From Methylophilaceae bacterium UBA6140 (GTDB taxonomy: Bacteria > Pseudomonadota > Gammaproteobacteria > Burkholderiales > Methylophilaceae), in assembly GCA_002423265.1 (NCBI GenBank), contig DIVE01000014.1:6731-11893 (forward strand): a stretch of 5,163 bases of DNA. The letters are read 5' to 3'. How positions within the stretch are numbered: the first letter of the stretch is position 1; every line of letters starts with the position of its first letter. A program made the translations under genes and the position numbers. A model generated the notes under the pieces. The model did no database searches and had not been told where the DNA came from. It saw only the letters and a list, made by a program, of their open reading frames with translations. Of this stretch, positions 1 to 5,163 are shown piece by piece.

Positions 1-362
1 GAGAGCGGGTCGACCTTGCCGGCGACGTGCACGACATTGCCGTCCTCAAAGCAGCGCACGACATGGGCGATGGCGTCGGTTTCACGGATATTGGCGAGGA
101 ATTTGTTGCCGAGGCCCTCGCCTTTCGAGGCGCCTGCTACCAGACCGGCGATGTCGACGAATTCGACAATCGCAGGCTGCACTTTCTGCGGTTTGACGAT
201 ATCGATCAGCGGTTGCATGCGCGGGTCGGGCACTTCGACGATACCGATGTTGGGTTCGATGGTGCAGAACGGGTAGTTTTCCGCTGCGATGCCTGCACGG
301 GTAATGGCATTGAACAGGGTGGATTTACCCACGTTTGGCAAGCCGACGATTCCACACTTCAT
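1..362 (-). CDS. ychF: Redox/ribosome-associated P-loop ATPase YchF, N-terminal part (cut by window edge)
   Basis: YchF (OLA1 family) is a cytosolic TRAFAC-class P-loop NTPase. It is unusual in preferring ATP to GTP, and it binds ribosomes. The window holds about 120 codons of a family usually near 363 residues; the rest lies beyond position 1. The ATG is at 362-360. Visible motifs are the P-loop GLPNVGKS (residues 7-14), the switch I stretch [10 protein letters not shown] (about 29-38), the G3 motif DIAGL (about 69-73), then the family-specific [10 protein letters not shown] and [14 protein letters not shown]. The NxxE specificity motif and the TGS domain are outside the window. The start is secure: the pth stop lies in the same frame six codons upstream, with no other start codon between. 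The gene starts 18 bases after pth. AGGA lies 12 bases before the ATG and a weaker AGAGAA sits closer. The pth-ychF pair is very common in proteobacteria. Confidence 0.96.
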   Translation of the reverse strand, partial: MKCGIVGLPNVGKSTLFNAITRAGIAAENYPFCTIEPNIGIVEVPDPRMQPLIDIVKPQKVQPAIVEFVDIAGLVAGASKGEGLGNKFLANIRETDAIAHVVRCFEDGNVVHVAGKVDPL

Positions 363-380
363 GTTGTTCTCTATTCCTGA

Positions 381-965
381 TTATCTGGTATGTAATTTTA
401 ACATCGCCGCATCCATGTTGCCTTCCAGCAGGGCGGGCAGCACAACCGTGCTGGCATCGATGGCCTCATCGATCAGCCTTTGTTCTTCGCGCATGGGCGC
501 ATTCAACACATAGTTGACGACGGCGTTACGGTCACCGGGATGGTCGATACCGACGCGCATGCGCCAGAATTCGTTGCTGCCGAGGCAGGCGATGATGTCC
601 TTGAGCCCGTTGTGGCCGCCGTGGCCACCGCCTTTTTTCAGTTTGATGCTGCCTGCCGGTAGGTCCAGTTCGTCATGGATGACCAGAATGGATTCCGGCG
701 GGATTTTGTAGAAGTTGGCCAGCGCTGCCAGGGCACGGCCGCTTTTGTTCATGAATGTCGCGGGCTTGAGCAGCCAGGCTTCGTTCGCGCCGGCTTTCAA
801 ACGCCCTGCATCGCCGAAAAATTTGCTTTCGTGGCCGAGTCTGCAACCGTTATCCGCAGCGATTCTGTCTATCCACCAGAAGCCGGCGTTATGGCGCGTC
901 GCGGCGTATTGGGCGCCGGGATTGCCCAAGCCTACGAATAGCTGTATTCCAGAGTGGTTGGCCAT
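381..965 (-). CDS. pth: Peptidyl-tRNA hydrolase
   Basis: Pth cleaves the ester bond of peptidyl-tRNAs that drop off stalled ribosomes, freeing tRNA for reuse; it is a cytosolic, normally essential enzyme. The product has 194 residues, the usual bacterial length. The active-site set is complete and shifted by five from E. coli numbering: Asn15 in VGLGNPG, catalytic His25 and Asn26 in TRHNAG, Asn73 in FMNKSG, Asp98 in IHDELD, and His118/Asn119 in GGHNGLK. The ATG at 965-963 is the only reasonable start in frame. It has no Shine-Dalgarno sequence: the 11 bases before it are AU-rich and directly follow a strong hairpin at 977-1006. The gene lies 62 bases after rplY and 18 before ychF, consistent with one translation-related transcription unit, though the hairpin may reduce read-through. 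Identification is by family motifs and leaves little doubt. Confidence 0.97.
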   Translation of the reverse strand: MANHSGIQLFVGLGNPGAQYAATRHNAGFWWIDRIAADNGCRLGHESKFFGDAGRLKAGANEAWLLKPATFMNKSGRALAALANFYKIPPESILVIHDELDLPAGSIKLKKGGGHGGHNGLKDIIACLGSNEFWRMRVGIDHPGDRNAVVNYVLNAPMREEQRLIDEAIDASTVVLPALLEGNMDAAMLKLHTR

Positions 966-976
966 ATAAATGAATA

Positions 977-1006
977 ACGCGCGTTTTGGTCAGCCAAAAC
1001 GCGCGT
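977..1006 (-). terminator. Perfect 13-bp hairpin between rplY and pth (possible weak terminator or attenuator)
   Basis: Bases 977-989 (acgcgcgttttgg) are the exact reverse complement of 994-1006, with a four-base loop at 990-993. Read on the minus strand, the hairpin is followed by TATTCATTTAT and then the pth ATG. The tail is rich in T but interrupted, so a strong intrinsic terminator is doubtful; partial termination, RNA processing or translational control of pth are alternatives. No T-tract follows on the plus strand, so if it terminates anything it acts on the minus-strand transcript. The hairpin is seen directly; its role is inferred. Confidence 0.6.
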
Positions 1007-1027
1007 CGAGTGGTTGCCTGAAAGCGA

Positions 1028-1651
1028 TTACTCGGCAGCCGGAGCTGCTTCGTCCGCGCCTTCTTCAGCTGTAGCGCTACCGCCGCGTGGCTTGGCGATC
1101 GAAACGACTGCCGTGTCTTCACCATGTGCCAGCTGAACGAACTCAACGCCCTTGGGCAGCTTGATTTCTGACAGGTGGATGGAGTGGCCGGCTTCGAGCT
1201 TGGCCAGATCGACTTCGATGAACTCAGGCAGGTCTTTCGCCAGGCAGCTGACATCGGCTTCGGTCAGGACATGTGTGACCAGGCCGCCGCCAAGTTTGAC
1301 GCCAGGGGCGATGTCTTCATTGATGAAGTGCAACGGTACCTTGACGTGGATTTTCTCGGAAGCGCTGACACGCTGAAAATCGATATGCTGAATGGTGTTG
1401 CGGACCGGGTGCAGCTGGTAGTCGCGCAGCAGTACGGATTCCTTCTTGCCATCGATGTCGAGGGTCAGGATGGAAGCGTGAAATGTTTCGTGACGGAACT
1501 GCAGGAACAGGTTCTTGTGGTCCAGTTCAAGGCTGACGGCATCCTTGCCGCCACCATAAACGATACCGGGCACAGTGCCGGCGCGACGAAGGCGGCGGCT
1601 CGCACCCGTACCTTTGCTATCGCGTTTTTTTGCTGAAACGATAATTTCCAT
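1028..1651 (-). CDS. rplY: Large-subunit ribosomal protein bL25, long TL5/CTC form
   Basis: bL25 binds 5S rRNA in the central protuberance of the 50S subunit. The 207-residue product is the long form: an N-terminal 5S-binding L25 domain (about 1-92) followed by a C-terminal TL5-type beta domain (about 93-185), unlike the roughly 94-residue E. coli protein. Family signatures are the basic segment [20 protein letters not shown] (residues 14-33), the [10 protein letters not shown] and HIDFQRV stretch ending the first domain, and [12 protein letters not shown] with [13 protein letters not shown] in the second. The tail from about 190 is acidic and Ala-rich, low in complexity and common in this family. 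The ATG at 1651-1649 has an excellent AGGAG (1659-1663) seven bases upstream, the best ribosome binding site in the window. The gene follows prs by 89 bases holding two hairpins. The family is also called general stress protein CTC, after the Bacillus member. Confidence 0.97.
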   Translation of the reverse strand: MEIIVSAKKRDSKGTGASRRLRRAGTVPGIVYGGGKDAVSLELDHKNLFLQFRHETFHASILTLDIDGKKESVLLRDYQLHPVRNTIQHIDFQRVSASEKIHVKVPLHFINEDIAPGVKLGGGLVTHVLTEADVSCLAKDLPEFIEVDLAKLEAGHSIHLSEIKLPKGVEFVQLAHGEDTAVVSIAKPRGGSATAEEGADEAAPAAE

Positions 1652-1658
1652 TTTACTA

Positions 1659-1663
1659 CTCCT
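1659..1663 (-). promoter_or_regulatory. Ribosome binding site of rplY
   Basis: On the minus strand this reads AGGAG, seven bases before the rplY ATG. It fixes the start codon. It lies only seven bases after the base of the hairpin at 1671-1694, so folding of the leader could affect access to it. Confidence 0.85.
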
Positions 1664-1670
1664 AAATTAA

Positions 1671-1694
1671 CTGCCATCCGCGACCAGATGGCAG
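1671..1694 (-). promoter_or_regulatory. Leader hairpin directly upstream of the rplY ribosome binding site
   Basis: Bases 1671-1678 (ctgccatc) pair perfectly with 1687-1694 (gatggcag), an eight-base stem with an eight-base loop. On the minus-strand RNA it is followed by UUAAUUU and then the AGGAG of rplY. It could be part of an autoregulatory ribosomal-protein leader, or a weak terminator-like element. The pairing is seen directly; the function is inference. Confidence 0.5.
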
Positions 1695-1700
1695 GGTTGT

Positions 1701-1727
1701 GACCGATCCGCTTTTGGCGTGCCGGTC
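1701..1727 (-). promoter_or_regulatory. Imperfect hairpin just after the prs stop codon
   Basis: GACCG (1723-1727 on the minus strand) pairs with CGGTC (1701-1705). After a symmetric three-by-three internal loop, CGC pairs with GCG around the loop CAAAA. No T-tract follows, so it is not a typical terminator. Together with the hairpin at 1671-1694 it gives the 89-base prs-rplY gap a two-stem fold. It may be an RNA leader element or 3' end protection for prs; support is modest. Confidence 0.35.
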
Positions 1728-1740
1728 GAAACTTTTGTCA

Positions 1741-2691
1741 TTACTCCATGAACAGCGAGCTGACGGAATCCTCGTTGCTGATGCGGCGTATGGTTTCAGC
1801 CAGCAGTCCGGCCGCACTGACCTGACGTATCTTGCTGCAGGCGAGTGCATCTGCGCGCAAGGGGATTGTGTTGGTGACGACCAGTTCATCCAGCTCGGAG
1901 CCGGTGATGCGTTCGATGGCGGCACCGGACAATACCGGGTGCGTACAGTAGGCGACGACCTTCACTGCGCCTTGCTCTTTTAGTGCCGCTGCGGCTTCGC
2001 AGAGGGTGTTGGCGGTATCCACCATGTCGTCCATGATGACGCAGGAGCGGTCGGCAACATCGCCGATAATGTTCATGACCTTGGCCACGTTTGGTTTCGG
2101 GCGGCGCTTGTCGATAATCGCCAGATCTGAATTCAGCTGTTTGGCACAGGCGCGCGCGCGAACGACGCCGCCGACGTCGGGAGAAACGACGACGAGATTG
2201 TCGTAGTTCTGTTTCCACAGATCGCTCAACAGCAGCGGGGTGGCGTAGATGTTATCGACCGGAATATCGAAGAAGCCCTGAATCTGGTCGGAGTGCAAAT
2301 CCATGGTCATGACGCGGTTGACGCCGACGATGGTCAGCATGTTGGCGACGACTTTGGCGGTAATGGCAACGCGGGCAGAGCGCGGGCGCCTGTCCTGGCG
2401 GGAATAACCGAAATAAGGGATGGCGGCGGTGATGCGTCCGGCAGAAGAGCGGCGCAGCGCATCGACCATGACCATGACTTCCATCAGGTTGTCATTGGTC
2501 GGCATGCAGGTGGATTGCAGCACGAAAACATCCTTGCCGCGCACGTTGTCCATCAGTTCGACCATGACTTCACCATCGCTGAAGCGATCAACGGTCGCGC
2601 GCCCGAGGCCGATGCCGAGGTGGCTGACAACTTCTGCGGCAAGCTTGGGATTGGCGTTGCCGGTAAACACCATCATGTCGCCATTGGCCAC
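1741..2691 (-). CDS. prs: Ribose-phosphate pyrophosphokinase (PRPP synthase)
   Basis: Prs transfers pyrophosphate from ATP to ribose 5-phosphate, giving PRPP for purine, pyrimidine, histidine, tryptophan and NAD synthesis in the cytosol. The product has 316 residues, the normal class I length, and aligns with E. coli Prs along its whole length. Visible motifs are FSDGE (37-41), [12 protein letters not shown] (60-71), [10 protein letters not shown] (93-102), the family signature [12 protein letters not shown] (131-142) with its metal/ATP-site His133, the catalytic flexible-loop KRRPKP (195-200) and the PRPP loop DDMVDTANT (221-229). E. coli has GG where this protein has AN in that loop. The start is GTG at 2691-2689: AAAGGG lies eight bases upstream, while the in-frame ATG codons at residues 6 and 7 have no ribosome binding site. 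The gene ends in tandem stops TAA TGA. A strong terminator lies just upstream, so its promoter is unclear. Confidence 0.97.
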   Translation of the reverse strand: MANGDMMVFTGNANPKLAAEVVSHLGIGLGRATVDRFSDGEVMVELMDNVRGKDVFVLQSTCMPTNDNLMEVMVMVDALRRSSAGRITAAIPYFGYSRQDRRPRSARVAITAKVVANMLTIVGVNRVMTMDLHSDQIQGFFDIPVDNIYATPLLLSDLWKQNYDNLVVVSPDVGGVVRARACAKQLNSDLAIIDKRRPKPNVAKVMNIIGDVADRSCVIMDDMVDTANTLCEAAAALKEQGAVKVVAYCTHPVLSGAAIERITGSELDELVVTNTIPLRADALACSKIRQVSAAGLLAETIRRISNEDSVSSLFME

Positions 2692-2699
2692 AGTGGATT

Positions 2700-2705
2700 C
2701 CCTTT
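2700..2705 (-). promoter_or_regulatory. Ribosome binding site of prs
   Basis: On the minus strand this reads AAAGGG, eight bases before the GTG at 2691. It favours the GTG start over the downstream ATG codons at residues 6 and 7. It lies only five bases after the T-tract of the terminator at 2711-2745. Confidence 0.75.
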
Positions 2706-2710
2706 AAATT

Positions 2711-2745
2711 AAAAAATAAAAGCGTGTAAAAAAGTTTACACGCTT
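2711..2745 (-). terminator. Strong intrinsic terminator after tRNA-Gln
   Basis: Bases 2720-2730 (aagcgtgtaaa) are the exact reverse complement of 2735-2745, an 11-bp stem with a four-base loop. On the minus strand the right arm continues into TTTTATTTTTT, two of whose T residues belong to the stem. Hairpin plus U-tract is the classic Rho-independent form, acting only on minus-strand transcripts. It ends the unit carrying TPR gene, lolB, ispE and tRNA-Gln, six bases after the encoded CCA of the tRNA, and sits just upstream of prs. Confidence 0.88.
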
Positions 2746-2751
2746 AGGTGA

Positions 2752-2828
2752 TGGCTGGGGAGGAAGGATTCGAACCTTCGCATGCCGGAATCAAAATCCG
2801 GTGCCTTAACCAGCTTGGCGACTCCCCA
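2752..2828 (-). tRNA. tRNA-Gln, anticodon TTG, CCA encoded
   Basis: The minus strand folds into a full cloverleaf of 77 bases including the encoded CCA (2754-2752). The acceptor stem TGGGGAG pairs with CTCCCCA, starting with the U1-A72 pair typical of bacterial tRNA-Gln, and the discriminator is G73. The D arm is GCC/GGC around AAGCTGGTTAA. The anticodon stem CCGGA/TCCGG carries the loop TTTTGAT, giving anticodon TTG, which reads CAA (and CAG by wobble). The T arm is GAAGG TTCGAAT CCTTC. The sequence closely resembles E. coli tRNA-Gln. It begins 36 bases after the ispE stop and is followed by a terminator, so it is probably processed from the ispE transcript. I saw no convincing promoter of its own. 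Confidence 0.97.
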
Positions 2829-2864
2829 ATTAATCGGTACTGCGTTGATCGTTTGTAACAGGCT

Positions 2865-3755
2865 TTAATGCGCCATCTCGTATAGAGGGTGTTGCGCAAG
2901 GCTCGATGCCGTAAACCCTGAAACCTTTACCCCGGCGATCATTTCCGGGAGTGCATTATATGCGGCTTTTGCTTCATCCTGCGTGCTGAATTCTGCAAAT
3001 ACGGATGCACCGGAACCGCTCATGCGGGCGGGTGCATATCGGCTTAACCATTCCATGCACCTGGCCACTACAGGATATTGCTTGATGACAACCGGTTCCA
3101 GATCATTATGAAACGTACTGTCAAATAGCTGACCAGAATTTGCCTCTCTGGAAAAGGCGGCTATTGTCGTGGGATTCGTGTTTCTTGTCAATTCCTTGCT
3201 GGTAAAAATATCGGCGGTGGATACATGCACGGCGGGAGTGATGACCAGATAGTGTCTGGGCGCGAGCTCGATTGCTTCCAGCCGGTCGCCTATGCCCTCG
3301 GCCCAGGCGTTTTTGCCGAACACGAATACCGGAACGTCGGCTCCGAGTTTGAGGCCGAGTTTCTGCAATGCGTTACGGCTGAGGCCGAGCTGCCATAAAT
3401 GATTCAGCGCGAGTAACACGGTTGCTGCATCTGAGCTGCCGCCGCCAAGCCCGCCGCCCATCGGAATGCGCTTCTCAATGCTGATCTCGGCGCCGAGCGG
3501 GCAGCCGGTATGCTGCTGTAAAAGACGCGCGGCCTTGATGATGAGGTCGTCGTTCTCTGCCACCAGCGGGTTGCCGGATCGGCGCGAGATGTTGCCGTCT
3601 GCGGTTGCGCGTATATATAGCGTGTCGTGGAAATCCAGCAGGCGGAAGACGCTTTGCAGTTCGTGGTAACCATCCGCACGCTGGCCGGTTACATGCAGAA
3701 AGAGATTGATTTTGGCGGGCGCGGGGAAAGTCCGGAATTCTGTATCGGCTGGCAT
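2865..3755 (-). CDS. ispE: 4-diphosphocytidyl-2-C-methyl-D-erythritol kinase
   Basis: IspE is the ATP-dependent cytosolic kinase that phosphorylates the 2-hydroxyl of CDP-methylerythritol in the MEP pathway to isopentenyl diphosphate. The 296-residue product is a GHMP kinase of normal length. Motif 1 is [16 protein letters not shown] (11-26) with Lys15, followed by ADGYHEL. The ATP-binding glycine loop is [13 protein letters not shown] (98-110). The catalytic Asp140 lies in [14 protein letters not shown] and the third GHMP motif [13 protein letters not shown] are in the C-terminal half. The ATG at 3755-3753 is the only start upstream of motif 1. It lies four bases after the lolB stop with no Shine-Dalgarno sequence, so translation probably depends on ribosomes ending lolB. 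A tRNA-Gln gene follows 36 bases after the stop. The lolB-ispE-tRNA-prs order is common in beta- and some gammaproteobacteria. Confidence 0.96.
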   Translation of the reverse strand: MPADTEFRTFPAPAKINLFLHVTGQRADGYHELQSVFRLLDFHDTLYIRATADGNISRRSGNPLVAENDDLIIKAARLLQQHTGCPLGAEISIEKRIPMGGGLGGGSSDAATVLLALNHLWQLGLSRNALQKLGLKLGADVPVFVFGKNAWAEGIGDRLEAIELAPRHYLVITPAVHVSTADIFTSKELTRNTNPTTIAAFSREANSGQLFDSTFHNDLEPVVIKQYPVVARCMEWLSRYAPARMSGSGASVFAEFSTQDEAKAAYNALPEMIAGVKVSGFTASSLAQHPLYEMAH

Positions 3756-3759
3756 GGGC

Positions 3760-4425
3760 TTATTTTTTTACGCTGGATGCTAGTGGAGGCGCGACGGCTT
3801 TTTCCAGTTCGTCCCAGCGTTCGATGACGAGTTTGAGTGTGAGGTTTTTGCTTTGCAGGTTGATTCTTTTCGGCAGCCTGTAACCGGAAGCCTCCATGTA
3901 TTCGGGATATTCGATTTCCCAGCCGCTTTGCGACAGTCTGGTGATGCGGCCTATGCTATCCCACTCCACCTTTTCGGCCAGTTTTCCGGCCGGTCTGCCG
4001 AGCGCCCAATCCGGCAGGCCAGCGAGCGGAAGACGCCAGCCCAGATGTTGCTGCGTCAGGCTTTCGGCATCATCGGCGCGCAGGGTTTTGCCGTCATTGG
4101 TGGTCAGGGTGACGCCTTCCGGGCCGGCGATGATTTTGGCTACCGTGCCGCCAACCGGCGACAGCATGGAAATATCGTCGCCCTGGAGGTTATGCCGCCA
4201 GCGGGTGCTGCCGGAAGAGCCTTTGCCGTTGGCTTGAATGCCGATGCGGGCATGCAGGAAGAATTGTTCGATGCCGGCAAGCTGTTGCAAATGTTGGCGG
4301 TGCAGTTCGGCGGGGGTGCCCTGCGGAATTGGCAAAGGGCTCTCGGCGGCAGGTTTGACCGTTGCGCAACCGCTCAACAGCAGCACCAACAACAGGCCAG
4401 ACCAGCCGAAAACCTTGGTAGACAT
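3760..4425 (-). CDS. lolB: Outer-membrane lipoprotein receptor/insertase LolB
   Basis: LolB is an outer-membrane lipoprotein that takes lipoproteins from periplasmic LolA and inserts them into the outer membrane. The product has 221 residues. It begins with a type II signal peptide: Lys4, a hydrophobic stretch (about 8-17) and lipobox LLSGC with lipidated Cys20. The next residue is Ala, not Asp, as expected for outer-membrane sorting. Family marks shared with E. coli LolB are SPVGGT (89-94, start of the protruding loop), [10 protein letters not shown] (114-123) and [18 protein letters not shown] (128-145). I chose the ATG at 4425-4423; a TTG one codon upstream is possible but changes one residue. 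The gene starts three bases after the TPR gene stop, without a clear Shine-Dalgarno sequence, and ends four bases before ispE. Overall similarity is modest, as usual for LolB, but lipobox, motifs and position beside ispE agree. Confidence 0.93.
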   Translation of the reverse strand: MSTKVFGWSGLLLVLLLSGCATVKPAAESPLPIPQGTPAELHRQHLQQLAGIEQFFLHARIGIQANGKGSSGSTRWRHNLQGDDISMLSPVGGTVAKIIAGPEGVTLTTNDGKTLRADDAESLTQQHLGWRLPLAGLPDWALGRPAGKLAEKVEWDSIGRITRLSQSGWEIEYPEYMEASGYRLPKRINLQSKNLTLKLVIERWDELEKAVAPPLASSVKK

Positions 4426-4428
4426 CAA

Positions 4429-5163
4429 TTACTGAAGAAACCGCTTGCTGGTGTTGACCAGAATTTCGTTTTCCGGATGGGTTTGCAGGGCTTCTTCCCA
4501 GGTTTTGATGGCCTGCTCACGCATGCCTGTCTTCCACAGCACTTCACCCAGATGGGCGGCGATTTCCGGGTCGGTCTGCTTGTTGTAGGCCCGTTGCAGG
4601 TAATCCAGCGCCTTTTCCAGGCTGCCCATGCGGTAATAGACCCAACCCATGCTGTCCATGATGTAGTGATCGTTGGGGCTCAGCAGCAACGCTTTCTCGA
4701 TCAGGCGGTAGGCTTCCTCGAGATTGATGTTGCGGTCTGCAAATGAATAGCCGAGCGCATTGTAGGCGGGCGCGTAGTCCGGTTTGATCTTGATCAGCTT
4801 GCGCAGCTCGCGCTCCATCACGTCCAGCTTCTGCATGCGTTCCGCAGCCATCGCGAAGTCGTAGACGATTTCCGGCGTGTTGGGTAGCGTGTTGACCGTC
4901 TGTTCCAACAGTGCATAGGCCTCCGGAGTGCGTTTGGCCTGGGTCAGCAGGCTGGCGATCGCCTGGTTGACGGTTGCCTGCTGAATGCTGTGCAGGCCAT
5001 CCAGCTTTTTCAGCGTGTCGATGCCGGCGTCTGTGCCCTCGGTACGGGTCAGCACATAGGCGATATTCAGCTTGGCATCCAGGTAGCGTTCGCCCGGCTG
5101 CACCTTGTTGTACCAATCCATTGCCTGCGCGTCACGCTGTTGCTTTTCTGCGTTGTGGCCGAG
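4429..5163 (-). CDS. TPR-repeat protein, C-terminal part (cut by window edge)
   Basis: The reading frame is open from the window edge at 5163 to a TAA at 4431-4429, giving 244 residues of a longer protein. The ATG at 5121 is internal: 14 in-frame codons precede it with no stop. At least four consecutive tetratricopeptide units are visible: about residues 97-130 (starts PEIVYDFAMAAERM), 131-165 (APAYNALGYSFADR), 166-198 (MDSMGWVYYRMGSLEKAL) and 199-232 (AAHLGEVLWKTGMREQAI). They show the usual small residues in helix A and Ala-Leu pairs in helix B. The earlier part is also helical and repeat-like but more diverged. TPR arrays bind other proteins; no catalytic motif is visible and the N-terminus is missing, so location and partner cannot be read. 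Large TPR proteins just before lolB are known in other proteobacteria, and the three-base gap suggests co-expression. I assign no specific function. Confidence 0.92.
   Translation of the reverse strand, partial: LGHNAEKQQRDAQAMDWYNKVQPGERYLDAKLNIAYVLTRTEGTDAGIDTLKKLDGLHSIQQATVNQAIASLLTQAKRTPEAYALLEQTVNTLPNTPEIVYDFAMAAERMQKLDVMERELRKLIKIKPDYAPAYNALGYSFADRNINLEEAYRLIEKALLLSPNDHYIMDSMGWVYYRMGSLEKALDYLQRAYNKQTDPEIAAHLGEVLWKTGMREQAIKTWEEALQTHPENEILVNTSKRFLQ

Noticed and set aside
889..1254. A 121-codon minus-strand frame overlapping the rplY end and the pth start
   Set aside because: It is out of frame with both genes, Ser/Arg/Lys-rich, and would run through the intergenic hairpin; no family is recognisable.
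1175..1636. A 153-codon plus-strand open frame opposite rplY
   Set aside because: It lies wholly antisense to rplY, has no family resemblance and no ribosome binding site that I could see.
2293..2712. A 139-codon plus-strand open frame opposite prs, rich in His and Asp
   Set aside because: It is the reverse-complement shadow of prs; the His/Asp richness follows from ATG/GTC-type codons on the coding strand.
2698..2740. Possible prs promoter TTTACA - 16 bases - TTTAAA overlapping the terminator
   Set aside because: The match is partial, both boxes fall in terminator stem and AT-rich tail sequence, and the start site would fall after the ribosome binding site, giving a nearly leaderless mRNA.
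2829..2910. AT-rich hexamers (TATACG, ATTAAT) upstream of tRNA-Gln as a promoter
   Set aside because: No acceptable -35 box lies at the right spacing, and ATTAAT is too close to the tRNA 5' end.
3760..3775. Run of seven A on the minus strand at the lolB 3' end as a slippage site
   Set aside because: It encodes the Lys-Lys tail before the stop and shifting frame there would not create a meaningful product; ispE has its own ATG four bases on.
4426..4428. TTG as the lolB start codon
   Set aside because: An ATG follows directly, the difference is one residue, and no ribosome binding site favours the TTG.
3853..4746. A 297-codon open frame on the plus strand opposite lolB and the TPR gene
   Set aside because: It is antisense to two well-supported genes and crosses their junction. 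Its translation is rich in Gln, Gly and Ala without recognisable motifs, as expected for a shadow of GC-rich codons.

Overview
The window is an ordinary housekeeping segment of a Gram-negative proteobacterial chromosome. It most likely comes from a betaproteobacterium, perhaps of the Nitrosomonadales type. Two things point there: the gene order lolB - ispE - tRNA-Gln - prs - rplY - pth - ychF, and protein sequences that match E. coli homologues throughout but differ in the way betaproteobacterial ones do (for example DTANT in the Prs PRPP loop). The taxonomic call is an inference from remembered synteny and sequences, not from a database search. Every gene is on the minus strand, so transcription runs from position 5163 towards 1. 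Coding density is high, and no gap between genes exceeds 90 bases.

The first block (5163 to 2752) starts with the C-terminal 244 residues of a TPR-repeat protein cut by the window edge. Then come lolB (outer-membrane lipoprotein receptor) and ispE (isoprenoid precursor kinase). These three genes are almost fused: 3 bases separate the first two and 4 bases the next two. Neither lolB nor ispE has a clear Shine-Dalgarno sequence, which suggests translational coupling. A tRNA-Gln(TTG) gene follows ispE by 36 bases, and a strong intrinsic terminator lies just after it.

The second block (2691 to 1) holds prs (PRPP synthase), rplY/ctc (ribosomal protein bL25, long TL5/CTC form), pth (peptidyl-tRNA hydrolase) and the N-terminal third of ychF (ribosome-associated ATPase). 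Apart from Prs, which supplies PRPP for nucleotides, histidine, tryptophan and NAD, these genes serve translation: 5S rRNA binding, recycling of stalled peptidyl-tRNA, and a ribosome-binding P-loop NTPase.

The points worth a second look are in the short intergenic regions. The terminator leaves no obvious room for a prs promoter. Two hairpins lie in the prs-rplY gap. A perfect 13-bp hairpin ends 11 bases before an SD-less pth start. I see no mobile element, CRISPR array, phage gene, defence system or sign of recent transfer, and I found no undescribed biological system here.
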